A stretch of DNA of 64,000 bases from assembly GCF_023898315.1 (NCBI RefSeq), contig NC_064615.1, positions 10,276,501-10,340,500 on the forward strand, written 5' to 3'. Positions 21,782 through 32,532 of this stretch are shown piece after piece. Each line of letters starts with the position of its first letter. Positions within the stretch are counted from its first letter, which is position 1. This DNA is from Schistocerca nitens. Lineage: Eukaryota; Arthropoda; Insecta; Orthoptera; Acrididae. The position numbers were made by a program, and so were the translations under genes. The notes under the pieces are model-generated. The model did not search any database. It was not told the origin of the DNA and worked only from the letters and a program-made list of their open reading frames with translations.

Positions 21782-21862
21782 AGTGATAGCGGAATTCGAA
21801 CCTAGGATCGAGGACGTTTTGATTACTAATCAAAGACGATACACGTAACCCACGGGTGCAGT
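21782..21862 (-). other. tRNA-like segment at LINE 5' end
   Basis: Minus strand reads GGGTTACGTGTATCGTC ... GATCCTAGGTTCGAATTCCG, that is, a degenerate A-box region followed 30-40 bases later by a good B box (GGTTCGAATTCC). The spacing and TTCGAAT core are tRNA-like. It either is the Pol III-type head of the LINE leader or a separate SINE abutting it. Confidence 0.55.
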
Positions 21863-21869
21863 ACCTATA

Positions 21870-23855
21870 CAAACCTGATATTCTTGTCCAGCATTGACCT
21901 GGAAAGCGATTGACAGCAATTTGGCCATTTTATAATCTGTTGGAAACAGCGATATTCGAAGTCGATCAGTGTCTTTAAGATTTTAATGCCCACGGCAGTT
22001 GACTTTGGGGGTGGATGTTTTCTCTGGATTGAGCCAGACACAGTTGACACGGAGGAGAATGAAAAGCTCGGTAGAATAAATGTTCTACACTAGATCTGGT
22101 AGGGATAAAATAGGCCAACATCTCGCCTCTTTGCAATCTTTCTGTCGACTGTTACATGGATTGCGGGTAAAAGGTCAACGGGGTCTTAAGTGAAGGTTCT
22201 GTTCGAGACCAATGAAGAAAACAATTTTTGTACATAATTTTCATCCTTTAACTATACAGATTATTCCTGTAAACGGATTTTTTTTTATGGTAAAAGTATC
22301 TTAGAAGATACAGCGTATTGGATGGAACCGTACCCCGACAAAATATGTGAATTAGTTCAAGAAAAGAATCGACCACAATACAAATTTCTGTCCAATGAAG
22401 GTTTGCCTGAAAGATACACCGGTCCAATACGGGAAATAACAATGAGAACTTCAACGCATGCGTGTGGAAACTGGTACCGAAACACCTCCATTGTCGACCA
22501 AAAACTGCTGAAATAGCAGTGTATATAGCTGTCAGTATACTCAGTGAAGGTGGTTCATCTATTCTGAATACCGTGAACAACAACAACTTCACCGAGTTGT
22601 CTGACAGGAAATACGTGGCCGCCGCGGAGAAAGGACTGTCTCAGTTTTTTAAAAGAACCCGGACTGAAAAACTACAGCACAAAATTCAGAACTGCAGTAT
22701 GTTTGAGGAAGAGGGCAGTTATCTCTACGCTCCTGAGGTCGCAGGTTAATCGTAAGTTTTGGAAGAATGCTTTTCATTGTTACTCCTAATTTCACACGCA
22801 TTTTTCTCGAAACAACGTTTAACAGCGCGCGAAGCACCCTACAGCCTCGACAGATTAAGCGATTCGTTTTACTTTTTTAATGAATGATAACTAAATTTAT
22901 CGGCCTAAGCGCGAAACTTTCTTTGTATTAGAATTTTAAATATTTTTTTTAAATATTTAAACGTAGAAAAGCGTGCCAAGAAACTGGCGTTTTTTTTTTC
23001 AAATATCTGCCATTTATTACATATTTTACAAAACCGCCTACACTAACGTAAGACCCCATTTTTACTAAAAACAATCCTTGTATAAAAAAATTCTAAATTT
23101 CTTCCATTTTTCGACAATCTCGGCCAAAATCTCCCCTTAACTGCGTGATACGTCGAACTCCCTGCACAATGCTACAGCTGTCTCTAATCCAGTTGTAAAA
23201 TAGTAGCCCCTTGCCATAGGTCAGTGTAACCGTCAAAGTAAGGCAATCACTGTTGCAGCAATACAAGACGCTCGACGTTAATACTATTTATTTATTAACC
23301 ATGGTACACAGAAAGGAAAGTAGGAAAGTTAGTGTTAAATGTCCTGTCAGCAGCGACGTCATCGCAGACAGAGCACAGGTTCGAGACGGGGGGAGGATGG
23401 GGAAAGCAGTCGGCTATTTTCCTTTGAAAGGAAACATCTCGTCATTTTCGTTACACTTGTGGAAGTGATAGAAAACCGAGATCACGGTGACCGAAAGTGG
23501 AATTGACTCACAGTACCCTGGACACGAGTCCAGTGTTTTAACACAGTGCCGCCTAGTTCGATCTGATACACAGAATCTGTACACTTGTACGTATGACAGG
23601 CCATGATTAGAAAGTTTTTTGTGCATTATAATTTGATTAATATTCATGGTAACTAAAGTTTATTCCTGTCTTTCAATCCTATATCTGCAGAAATTTGATA
23701 TGAAGAAGAGAAATGTCAAGAAATAATTAGAAATGAAAGAAAGAGATGATATTGTTGGTGTCACTAATAATCGAATTAACTAGACTTAGTAATGTCAGAA
23801 CGTCAGAACTGGTGACGATGAAGTAGGCTAAGTAAACGACGCATGACGTATGACG
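21870..23855. other. No gene seen
   Basis: AT-rich. Open frames of 64-114 codons overlap on both strands around 22250-22750 with no motif. Nothing recognised. Confidence 0.4.
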
Positions 23856-24284
23856 CACGAAGCAAAGAGGACATGAAAAGCCGAGTATCGGAGAGAAAGA
23901 GGACGTAATGCCTGGGCAAAAACGTTCCATTAATGTCAAACACGGGGCTTAATTTGACGAAGAAATTTTTGAGACTGTACTTCTGGAGCACAGCATTGTA
24001 CGGAAAAGACTCATGGACTCTGTGTGTGTGTGTGTGTGTGTGTAGAGGGGGGGGGGGAGGGGGGACGTTTGAGATGCGCTGCTTTTAAAAGTGTCTGGAA
24101 TTTAAGTGGACTCTGATAAAAAACGAGTGTCTGCAGAATCTGCGGGGGTAGAAATATGTGGAAAACATTGGCAAGAAGAAGGGACGGATTGATAGGACGT
24201 GTGTTAAAATATCAGGGTATAACTTCCGTGGTACTTCAGACAGCTGTAGAGGATAAAAACTGTAGGAAACTACCGAGATTAGCA
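23856..24284 (+). pseudogene. old RTE-like LINE, C-terminal fragment
   Basis: Plus-strand reading: SKEDMKSRV near 23861, then CLGKNVPLMSNTGLNLTKKFLRLYFWSTALYGKD (to 24010). After a simple repeat: RNMWKTLARRRDGLIGRVLKYQGITSVVL and a KNCRK block to 24280. These fit the C-terminus of the old RTE subfamily at 18452-18832 (NIWKTLTRRDKVIG, GKNCRGR). The AAC-tailed RTE copy in the opposite direction starts at 24285, so this relic is cut there. Its continuation beyond 26868 was not found. Confidence 0.7.
24018..24065. repeat. (TG)n followed by G-rich tract
   Basis: About 13 TG units (24018-24043), then AG and two G runs of about 10 and 6 (24047-24064). A microsatellite inside the LINE relic; the TG tract can form Z-DNA and the G runs may be unstable. 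Confidence 0.9.
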
Positions 24285-24364
24285 TGTTGTTGTTGTTGTT
24301 GTTGTGGTCTTCAGTCCAGAGACTAGTTTGATGCAGCTCCCCATGCTACTCTATCCTGTGCAAG

Positions 24365-26189
24365 CTACTTCATCTCCCAGTACCTACTGCAGCCTACATC
24401 CTTCTGAATCTGTTTAGTGTATTCATCTCTTGGTCTCCCTCTACGATTTTTACCCTCCACGTTGCCCTCCAATACTAAATTGGTGATCCCTTGATGCCTC
24501 AGAATATGCCCTAAAAACCGATCCCTTCTTCTAGTCAAGTTGGGCCACAAATTTCTCTTCTCCCCAATTCTATTCAATACCTCCTCATTAGTTATATGAT
24601 CTACCCATCTAATCTTCAGCATTCTTCTGTAGTATCACATTTCGAAAGCTTCTATTCTCTTCTTGTCCAAACTATTTAACGTAAATGTTTCACTTCCATA
24701 CATGGCTACACTCCAAAAAAGTACTTTCAGAAACGACTTCCTGACACTTAAATCTATACTCGATGTTAACAAATTTCTCTTCTTCAGAAACGCTTTCCTT
24801 GCCATTGCCAGTCTACATTTTATATCCTCTCTACTTCGACCATCATCAGTTATTTTGCTCCCGAAATAGCAAAACTCCTTTACTATTTTAAGTGTCTCAT
24901 TTCTTAATCTAATTCCCTCAGCATCACCCGACTTAACTCGACTACATTCCATTATCCTCGTTTTGCTTTTGTTGATGCTCATCTTATACCCTCCTTTCAA
25001 GACACTGTCCATTCCGTTCAGCTGCTCCCCCAAGTCCTTTGCTGTGTCTGACAGAATTACAATGTCATCGGTGAACCTCAAAGTTTTTATTTTTTCTCCG
25101 TGGATTTTAATAACTACTCTCAATTTTTCTTTTGTTTTGCTTTACTGCTTGCTCAATATACAAATTGAATAACATCGAGGAAAGGCTACAACACTGTCTC
25201 ACTCCTTTCCCAACCACTGCTTCCCTTTCATGTCCCACGACTCTTATAACTGCCATCTGGTTTCTGTACAAATTGTAAATAGCCTTTCGCTCCCTGTATT
25301 TTACCCCTGCCGCCTTCACAATTTGAATGAGAGTATTCCAGTCAACATTAACAAAAGCTTTCTCTAAGTCTACAAATGCTAAAAACGAAGGTTTGCCTTT
25401 CCTTAATGTAGCTTCTAAGATAAGTCGTCGGGTCAGTGTTGCCTCAAGTATTCTAATATTTCTACGGAATCCAAACTGATCTTCCCCGAGATCGGCTTCT
25501 ACTAGTTTTTCCATTCGTCTGTAAATAATTCGCGTTAGTATTTTGCAGCCGTGACTTATTAAACTGATAGTTCAGTAATTTTCACATCTGTCAACACCTG
25601 CTTTCTTTGGGATTGGAATTATTATATTCTTCTTGAAGTCTGAGGGTATTTCGCCTGTTTCATACATCTTGCTCACCAGATGGTAAAGTTTTGTCAGGAC
25701 TGGCTCTCCCAAGGCTGTCAGTAGTTCTAATGGAATATTGTCTACTCCCGGGGCCTTGTTTCGACTCAGGTCTTTCAGTGTTCTGTCAAACTCTTCACGC
25801 AGTATCATATCTCCCATTTCATCTGCAACTACATCCTCTTGCATTTCCATAATATTGTCCTCAAGTACATCGCCCTTGTATAGACCCTCTATATAGTCCT
25901 TCCACCTTTCTGCTTTCCCTTCATTGCTTATAACTGGGTTGCCATCTGAGCTCTTGATGTTCATACAAGTGGTTCTCTTATCTCCAAAGGTCTCTTTAAT
26001 TTTCCTATAGGCAGTATCTCTCTTACCCCTAGTGAGATAAGCCTCTACATCCTTAGATTTGTCCTCTAGCCATCCCTGCTTAGCCGTTTTGCACTTCCTG
26101 TCGATCTCATTTCTGAGACGTTTGTATTCCATTTTGACTGCTTCATTTACTGCATTTTTATATTTTCTCCTTTCATCAATTAAATTCAA
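24365..26189 (-). pseudogene. RTE-like reverse transcriptase
   Basis: The N-terminal piece (25572-26189, 205 codons) holds the linker KQGWLEDKSKDVEAYLTRG and RT block 1 (NKAPGVDNIPLELLTALGEP, NIIIPIPKKAG). Next piece (25107-25514): DQFGFRRN, FLAFVDLEKAF, GVRQCCSLSSMLFNLY. Next (24635-25123): the catalytic box, read RFTDDIVIL, so Ala is Thr but both Asp remain, then KGGYKMSINKS and FCYFGSKITDDG. The last piece (24365-24622) has LLRHQG-type and GRPRDEY motifs. Three frame breaks separate the pieces. This is the best guide to the family protein in the window. Confidence 0.88.
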
Positions 26190-26868
26190 TATTTCTTCTT
26201 TTACCCCTAGTCCGTTTACCTAACAGATCCTCTGCTGCCTTCACTACTTCATCCCTCAAAGCTACCCATTCTTCTTCTACTGTATTTCTTTCCCCCATTC
26301 CTGTCACTTGTTCCTTAATGCTGTCCCTGAATCTCTGTACGACCTCTGGTTTAGTCAGTTTATCCAGATCCCATTTCCTTAAATTCCCATCTTTTTGCAG
26401 TTTCTTCAGTTTTAATCGACAGTTCATAAACCTTAGATTGTGGTCAGAGTTCACATCTGCCCCTGGAAATGTCTTAGAATTTAACACCTGGTTTCTAGAA
26501 CTCCGCCTTACCATTATATAATCTATCTGATACCTCCTAGTATCTCCAGGTTTCTTCCATGTATACAACCTCCTTTCATGATTCTTGAACCAAGTGTTAG
26601 CTATGATTAAGTAACGGTGTGTGCAAAATTCTATCAGGCGGCTTCCTCTTTCATTTCTTACCCCCATCCATATTCACCTACTACGTTTCCTTCTCTTCCT
26701 TTTCCTACTATCGAATTCCAGTCACCCATTACTATTAAATTTTCGTCTCCCTTCACTATCTGAATAATTTCTTTTATCTCATCATACATTTCTTCATTTT
26801 CTTCGTCATCTGCAGAGCTATTTGGCACATAAACTTCTACTACTGAGGTAGGCGTGGGCTTTGTATCT
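26176..26868 (-). pseudogene. RTE-like AP endonuclease, partial
   Basis: A 163-codon frame (26176-26667) covers the endonuclease end: TYTWKKPG-type strand (LYTWKKPGDTRRYQIDYIMV), then the SDHN motif (VNSDHNLRF), followed by a basic linker. APE-type endonuclease nicks target DNA for reverse transcription; SDH is its conserved metal/phosphate motif. Upstream sequence to 26868 continues the fold in other frames, but the N-terminal catalytic Glu region is missing. The frame overlaps the RT piece by about 14 bp in another frame. Confidence 0.82.
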
Positions 26869-29008
26869 ATAACTAGATAGTAAAGAAAAATAAGACTGTA
26901 TAATTACTTACATAACGCAACTGTACCAACTTAACAACGTGAAGCTGTCAAGTACGACAACATGGTACCGAACATTATAAAACTAACAACATATGGTGAT
27001 ATAAATCCTTCCCTTCTTCCGAAAAATATGTGAGAACACACAATACCACAGTCTGAAAAGTAACAAACACTTCACAGGATGATAACAACTATTTTCACAG
27101 TAGACACATAAGACAAGTCCCATGTAACCAGTATCGTGGTAGAAACAAAAGAAGGTGGAAACGTGACAAAGATCTCACATACTGTGGGTATAACTGGAGT
27201 CACAAAGATGCTATTAGTCAGAGTCGACATCATACGTTTATACACCTGTACACAGAAAGCAACAGAAATGAAGAAAAAATTATTAAATAAAATAGAGCTA
27301 ATAGATCCACTAAAACGCGAATAAAAATAAATAAAACCAAAGTATGTATGCATGTATCGTGAGTGTTATTTACAATAGCAAAATTATAGTTGCTTGTCAG
27401 TCAAGAGAATAGACATTATAAAATATAACGTAAAATAGTTGTCAAACTTGAATGTCAAAATAAACGTATGCCGAGTGTGCACGAGTGAAACATACTGTAA
27501 CAAGTAAAACAATCATTAAATTTGAAAATTATCATTAAAAGAAAGTAATTTCAAGTACTGTAAGGACAATCCAACTGATAACAGCGTTTTAGTCGTAAGA
27601 TAAAAATATTACAGTGACTACCAAGTAACAACAAAATTTCGCCCGTGAACATAGGCATAAAAAATAAATAAAACCAGTGACGTATGCACACGTAAGAGCA
27701 CAACTTAACAAATTAAAATGTGACTAGATATAGTTGATATACAAAGAAAGCAGAACTAGTTTGAAATAAGTGTGGCTTGGCCAGCAATACATGCCAAAAT
27801 CAGCTGAAGTAAAGAAGGGCGATATTTCGATGCAGTTTAAAGGTAAGCCCTTTGAAATTGGCAGGGGCAGTTTCCACAAAATGAAAGGAACGCTCCCATT
27901 GGTCTGCAAAAGCCGTGACGTGAAGCATGAAAGGACACAGGTGGGGGACAGTTTGCTACGAAAGACACAATACCGAAAACGTCGAGGACTCTCCTCTGAA
28001 CCCGTCAAGTGTAGAACAGGGCGCATCACTCTCTGTACGACGTCAAAGGAGGAATTTTGTGTGGACACTGCATTCGCTTTGGCTGACATTCAGCTAGAAA
28101 TTAGCTGAAGATTGGTTGAGCTCTGATAGCGGACAAACGAAACTGCCACGTAGTCAATTGTTCTTGCGAGAACTGAGAGGGCGTTAAAGTATACACGCTG
28201 CTCCATCTATACACGTGTATATCGCCATATTTTCCAGACTAGCGATGAATGCATGTTTTCTCGACTAACGAGAAACATAGGACATTTTTAGCTGATAAAA
28301 TCAGTAAAGATTTTGATTAGCTTTTTATAGGATTTTCAGAGGGTGAGAGGAGCCATGCAGCCTACAGCACGCCGAAGCTAAAGGTAATTGCCTGGCAGAG
28401 GCGTAAAATTTTTGGATCACCAGCTTGCAATCATTGTGAAAATGAGCAACCTTGAGTAATCTTTTGCTCATCTTGTCACAAAAACTAACCATCCTCCGTA
28501 GACTTAATTGTCATCCTAAATAGTACCGAACTTAGAACCGGAATCGAATGATTTGTCATAATGTTGGCCAACTTCACTGTCTAGAAGTAAGAGAAATCTT
28601 GTAGAGAACCTACTATTTCAATTTGACGTTGTTGTTTTCAGTCGCGGTTTCTGCTAAACAGGACGTAATGCGTTATTTGACAACTGTCCTTAAATTGTCG
28701 TGTCACAATTTATGTAAACCCGAGGAATAAAACAAATGTAGTACAGCTAAAGACCGATGTTCTCTGTCATAGAATAAGGGTCCACTCCTAACCCCCAAAA
28801 TTTATTCTAGTGACGCTAACCCACTCACAGAGTGTTCTTGCTGATGTCTGACGAACGTGATAAGGAGCGGAGTGTCAGAGACTGATGAATCAAGAAACGA
28901 AAAAGAAGATAACACAGCACCGGATGGTTTATCCTACTCATCTGGATAATGAAAGAGCACGCTTTTCATTGCAGCATTCCTTCACCCATGTATTCTTTTT
29001 ATACATTC
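26869..29008. other. No gene seen
   Basis: 2.1 kb of AT-rich DNA without recognised elements. The 112-codon plus-strand frame at 27770-28108 is basic and Ser/Lys-rich but has no motif, no clear start context and an overlapping 121-codon frame on the other strand, so it is not called. Confidence 0.4.
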
Positions 29009-29019
29009 TTGCAAAAGGT

Positions 29020-29678
29020 TGTTGTTGTTGTGGTCTTCAGTCCTGAGACTGGTTTGATGCAGCTCTCCATGCTACTCTATCCTGTGCAAGCTTTTTCATC
29101 TCCCAGTACCTACTGCAACCTACATCCTTCTGAATCTGCTTAGTGTATTCATCTTTTGGTCTCCCTCTACGATTTTTACCCTCCACGCTGCCCTCCAATA
29201 CTAAATTGGTGATCCCTTGATGCCTCAGGACATGTCCTACCAACCGATCCCTTCTTCTGGTCAAGTTGTGCCACAAACTTCTCTTCTCCCCAATCCTATT
29301 CAATACTTCCTCATTTGTTATGTGATCTACCCATCTAATCTTCAGCATTCTTCTGTAGCACCACATTTCGAAAGCTTCTATTCTCTTCTTGTCCAAACTA
29401 TTTATCGTCCATGTTTCACTTCCATACATGGCTACACTCCATACAAATACTTTCAGAAATGACTTCCTGACACTTAAATCTATACTCGATGTTAACAAAT
29501 TTCTCTTCTTCAGAAACTCTTTCCTTGCCATTGCCAGTCTACATTTTATATCCTCTCTACTTCGACCATCATCAGTTATTTTGCTCCCCAAATAGAAAAA
29601 CTCCTTTACTACTTTAAGTGTCTCATTTCCTAATCTAATTCCCTCAGCATCACCCGACTTCATTAGACTACATTCCAT
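29020..29678 (-). mobile_element. RTE-like LINE, short 5'-truncated copy
   Basis: 659 bp with perfect 11-bp duplication TTGCAAAAGGT at 29009-29019 and 29679-29689. Tail of TTG repeats on the + strand. Likely the youngest RTE copy here, because its whole coding part is one open frame. Confidence 0.95.
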
Positions 29679-29684
29679 TTGCAA
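29037..29684 (-). pseudogene. RTE-like LINE C-terminal domain, open frame
   Basis: About 213 codons of uninterrupted LINE C-terminus after the RT catalytic core: ECSLMKSGDAEGIRLGNETL, FFYLGSKITDDGRSRED, SVRKSFLKVFVWSVAMYGSETW, FEMWCYRRMLKIRWVDHI, LVGHVLRHQGITN, GRPKDEYTKQIQKDVGCSRYW, WRAASNQSQD and stop. The RT and endonuclease are absent through truncation and the ATG at 29684 lies in the flanking duplication, so this is not a functional gene despite being open. Confidence 0.88.
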
Positions 29685-29689
29685 AAGGT

Positions 29690-30742
29690 AATTGCCGCAT
29701 AATAGACCTATTTGTTTTAAAAAAGTCTTCTCTTATTCACCTACGAGTTTTTACTCTGCAGCTTCGAAAGGAGAAAACAACACTACCACTGCCGATTACA
29801 TTTTTGATTCTGATACAATAAATAGGGCCATATTTGTACAATTTATGTACAGTCTTTACTCCAATTCTATACAATTTATGATGAAACGTCTATCGTGACG
29901 GATTGAAATTTTTCTCAGATCGGGATTCGAAGCGGGATGCGAACAGCGTTCTCAACCAGTTATGCAAAGCAGGCACGTTTCTAAGACCTGCACGACCTCT
30001 CAACACTGCAGGAAGAGGTATCTCCATGAGGTATGAGGGAACAGCACCTCTGATGAAACGCGTTTGAAGGTGCCGTGTGCAAGTAGATACCCACTTAGCC
30101 TTGACTCAGATAAATGGTTCCTTTATTCATCAGAGTCGGTGATAGTAACTTAACTACTCCTACAAACATCCAATACCGACACCTCCATCACTACTACGCC
30201 TGGTAATCGATGTCACCTCTAGCGAAATACCTCCCGCGGTTTAGCGATTCTACAACTGCGGTAGCCGTTACGTGTCGTCAAGTTTTTTCTCTGTCCGCCT
30301 AATGAGTACTTGGTCTCGGGCAGGCTGAAGCTTGGGGAAGATGAATTTCGAATTGACAGACAGAAATTCATGTATTTCTAGAAACAAGCTGTTTAGTTTG
30401 CACAGCTGACTGGTGACCAATACATGGTACTACTTAATGAGCGGTATCAGATCATCTCATTCTGGTCCGAGGACGGAGTCGCAAAAGTGACTTGTACTGT
30501 TTCATGATTAGTTTTTCACATACTTTAGTGGTAGGTTAAATGTACGAAAATCCTTTTGATTTAATGCGATATTGATTGCATCTGATGTATCCAAGAGAGA
30601 TAAACGGGAAACTTAAATACGTGTACTGATGTGATCTCGTAGCATAACTGAGTCATGTGTTTATAGCGACAGCTGTAAGTCCTTAAGAGGAAACAATAAA
30701 CTTGAGCTCCAAAATTAAAATACTTGAGACAGAAGATACAGA
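29690..30742. other. No gene seen; possible tRNA-like trace
   Basis: No coding signal. Near 29915-29990 the minus strand reads GCTTCGAATCCCG after a CTGGTTGAGAACG-like stretch, a weak B-box/A-box pair. Otherwise nothing recognised. Confidence 0.35.
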
Positions 30743-31081
30743 CAGACAATTCGCACGGTTGCGGAGCGTTGTACTGAGCACAAGCGCCGTATAAAACAAA
30801 GGGAGCCTGACAAGTCGGCCATAGCGGAGCATTGCCTAGAAAACGGACATAAGATACAGTTCGAAAACACAAAAGTGCTGGCTCATGCTTCTACATATTG
30901 GGACTCCGTTATAAAGGAAGCGGCCGAGATTCGCCTAAACAACAACAATTTCAACCGAGACCAGGGATACACACTCAGTAGGGCATGGGGACGGCCGTTG
31001 GACATCGAAAGAAAGCAGAGACAGATGCGCGGCGAGGGAGCGGCGGTTTCAAACGTGGCGCCTGCCCCTGGCCCCACCTGA
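30743..31081 (+). pseudogene. Penelope-like element, C-terminal GIY-YIG end
   Basis: 112 codons without a stop: TIRTVAERCTEHKRRIKQ, then EPDKSAIAEHCLENGHKI, TKVLAHASTYWDSVIKEA, AEIRLNNNNFNRDQGYTLS and RAW. This order (RxxEH, KSAxAEHxxExGH, then an Arg/Glu-rich helix and NNFNRDxGxxLSRAW) is the C-terminal half of the GIY-YIG endonuclease of Penelope-like retroelements, which nicks target DNA for the element's RT. The GIY-YIG strand itself and the RT are missing at the 5' side, so the copy is a 5'-truncated 3' end. Confidence 0.78.
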
Positions 31082-31343
31082 CGTCGCCGGTGCTGCCACG
31101 AGCTGCCCGGGTCGACTTACGCGCGCGCGCCACATTGGATCGATCTGATTGGCTGCTGATGATGTCATCATGCCTATATAAGCGAGAGACCGTAGCAGCC
31201 CCGGCAGTCAGTGAACTGCTGACGACAATGGCGGAGATGGCCATCGAAAGCTCGAGCATTTTATTTGAATTGACGCGGCTGGAAAACCGAGAACGTTTTA
31301 TTCATGTATGCCGTCGCGAAAGACTCCGAGGACATCAAACCTT
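31082..31343 (+). mobile_element. Penelope-like 3' region with promoter-like sequence
   Basis: GC-rich segment directly after the GIY-YIG frame, running to the junction with piggyBac sequence at about 31344. I take it as the terminal (pLTR-like) region of the Penelope-like element because it follows the stop directly and carries core promoter elements, as pLTRs do. The assignment is inferred from position. Confidence 0.55.
31147..31215 (+). promoter_or_regulatory. Core promoter-like cluster
   Basis: An inverted CCAAT (GATTGGCT, 31148-31155), a CRE/ATF-like palindrome TGATGTCATCA (31160-31170), a TATA box TATATAA (31175-31181) and, about 30 bases on, an initiator-like GTCAGTG (31207-31213). 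Order and spacing match a Pol II promoter firing rightward, with its transcript running toward the piggyBac fragment. Activity is inferred. Confidence 0.6.
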
Positions 31344-31897
31344 ATGATTGCAATAAGTTCCTCGAAACGTTCTCTTGCCATAATACCGTTGTAAACTGGC
31401 CGACCCATTAGGTCTGACCAAAGATCGTGTACACTGACAGAATTGTCCTTATTTGCCCCCATAAGTATCATGATTCCTATAAAGGCATACAATTCTTTCT
31501 CATTAGTCAAAGTAACATTTCGCCTAACTGCCTCTCCATTTGAATGTTTTACTACAACATCCATGATGTCAGGCGTAAGAAGTAACTTCAAGGCTTCTCC
31601 AGGTGAATGGCAAACACCAGCTGGAGTTACTCCCGCCTGCTCTCTTACTACGAGCAACAGACCTCCGAGGAATTCTAGGCTGTGTGGTTATGTATCTTCT
31701 TCCAGACTTGGCCACAATAACATCCTGATAGTCACTGCGCTATCTTCATCTTCTCTAACATCCACATCACTTTCCCGATCTGAATCATACTCCATAACAC
31801 CATCATTATATTCACTTTCACTCCCCGAGTCAGAATCTTCATCTAAAATTTCATTCAGAACTCTTTCTAAAGACGAGTCACGTATTCTTTTAGTCAT
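31344..31897 (-). pseudogene. piggyBac-like transposase, N-terminal fragment
   Basis: Starts at 31897 with an acidic, Asp/Ser-rich tail (DEDSDSGSESEYNDG), typical of piggyBac N-termini. After stops near 31690, the DDE_Tnp_1_7 start follows: LLLTPDIMDVVVKHSNGEA, NEKELYAFIGIMILMGANK, DLWSDLMGRPVYNGIMARERFEEL and IIRFD. The fragment ends where the first catalytic Asp block would come, so no catalytic residue is present. Confidence 0.85.
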
Positions 31898-32336
31898 TTC
31901 TAAGTCTGGGTGTGAACAGTAGGGAACTGCACTAACTCACTGCAAGTTTACGAGATAAATAACAGCTGCCTGACATCAACAATCACTTCCTCTGAAAGTA
32001 AACCGATTGTTGTGAATATCAAGAATACCAACCAACAAGAAACTAACTTGCGTTGTGGTAGATATGAGAAATACGAAATCCTACTAAGGGAAATTTTCTA
32101 TAGCATGGAAGCCTATGGAGGGGGGAGAGGGGGGTTTGTTGGACCCATAATAAGTTTATTTATTTTTTCTTTCAAAGCAGGAATTTTCTATAAAATATAT
32201 TGACACTAACGGTTCACAAAATAGCCAACAAACAATAACTCAAAGGGAATATGTAGTATGAAAGTTACTTGGACAAAAGCAGGGGACATAAAAAAATTGT
32301 GGGTACAACGACCCCCCCCCCTTAAGTGCCCTAGGG
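31344..32336 (-). mobile_element. piggyBac-like transposon, 5' half
   Basis: Right end: terminal CCCTAGGGCACTTAAGGGG (minus strand, 32318-32336) next to TTAA at 32337-32340, the piggyBac target. The coding N-terminus lies at 31344-31897. The element is cut at about 31344 against Penelope-like sequence; the catalytic half and the other end are missing. Confidence 0.85.
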
Positions 32337-32340
32337 TTAA

Positions 32341-32532
32341 ACCATTTTCAATTATTTTATGGACGATTTTTTGGTAACAGGTTCTGTCATACAGGTCTTT
32401 GCTCCTATGACATCATGTTGTGCTTATAAATTAGTTCGAGGTGTTCACGCTATAACATGATCTCATAGGAGCAACGACGTATATGACATAATCTGTTACC
32501 AAAAAGTCATCCATAAAATATATGAAAATGGT
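32341..32532. mobile_element. palindromic MITE beside piggyBac end
   Basis: Two arms of about 79 bp (32341-32419 and 32454-32532) are reverse complements with about 85% match by eye, separated by 34 bp. Outer ends are ACCATTTTC and GAAAATGGT. The left edge abuts TTAA and the right is followed by CTAA, so TTAA-directed insertion is plausible. No coding capacity. Confidence 0.8.

Larger units (their letters stand above)
18433..21865 (-). mobile_element. old RTE-like LINE, near full length
   Basis: The longest LINE in the window, minus strand, interrupted only by the SINE at 21335-21535. The 3' end is an A-run (T run on + at 18433-18447). It differs strongly from the AAC-tailed RTE copies and represents a second, older RTE subfamily. 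The 5' region past the endonuclease (21548-21865) ends in a tRNA-like segment. No clear target duplication. Confidence 0.8.
24285..26868 (-). mobile_element. RTE-like LINE, longest AAC-tailed copy
   Basis: Minus strand; the tail is read as TTGTTG repeats at 24285-24303. Homology runs through the RT and most of the endonuclease and stops near 26868 (TTTGTATCTAT). 5'-truncated. No convincing target duplication. Confidence 0.88.

Noticed and set aside
22250..22840. Overlapping frames of 62-114 codons on both strands
   Set aside because: No recognisable motif in any frame; not supported as a gene.
27770..28108. 112-codon basic open frame with an overlapping 121-codon antisense frame
   Set aside because: No motif, no homologous copy in the window, and equal openness on both strands suggests chance.
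30883..31347. Antisense and alternative frames over the Penelope-like end (64-120 codons)
   Set aside because: Shadows of the GIY-YIG frame and of the GC-rich promoter-like region.
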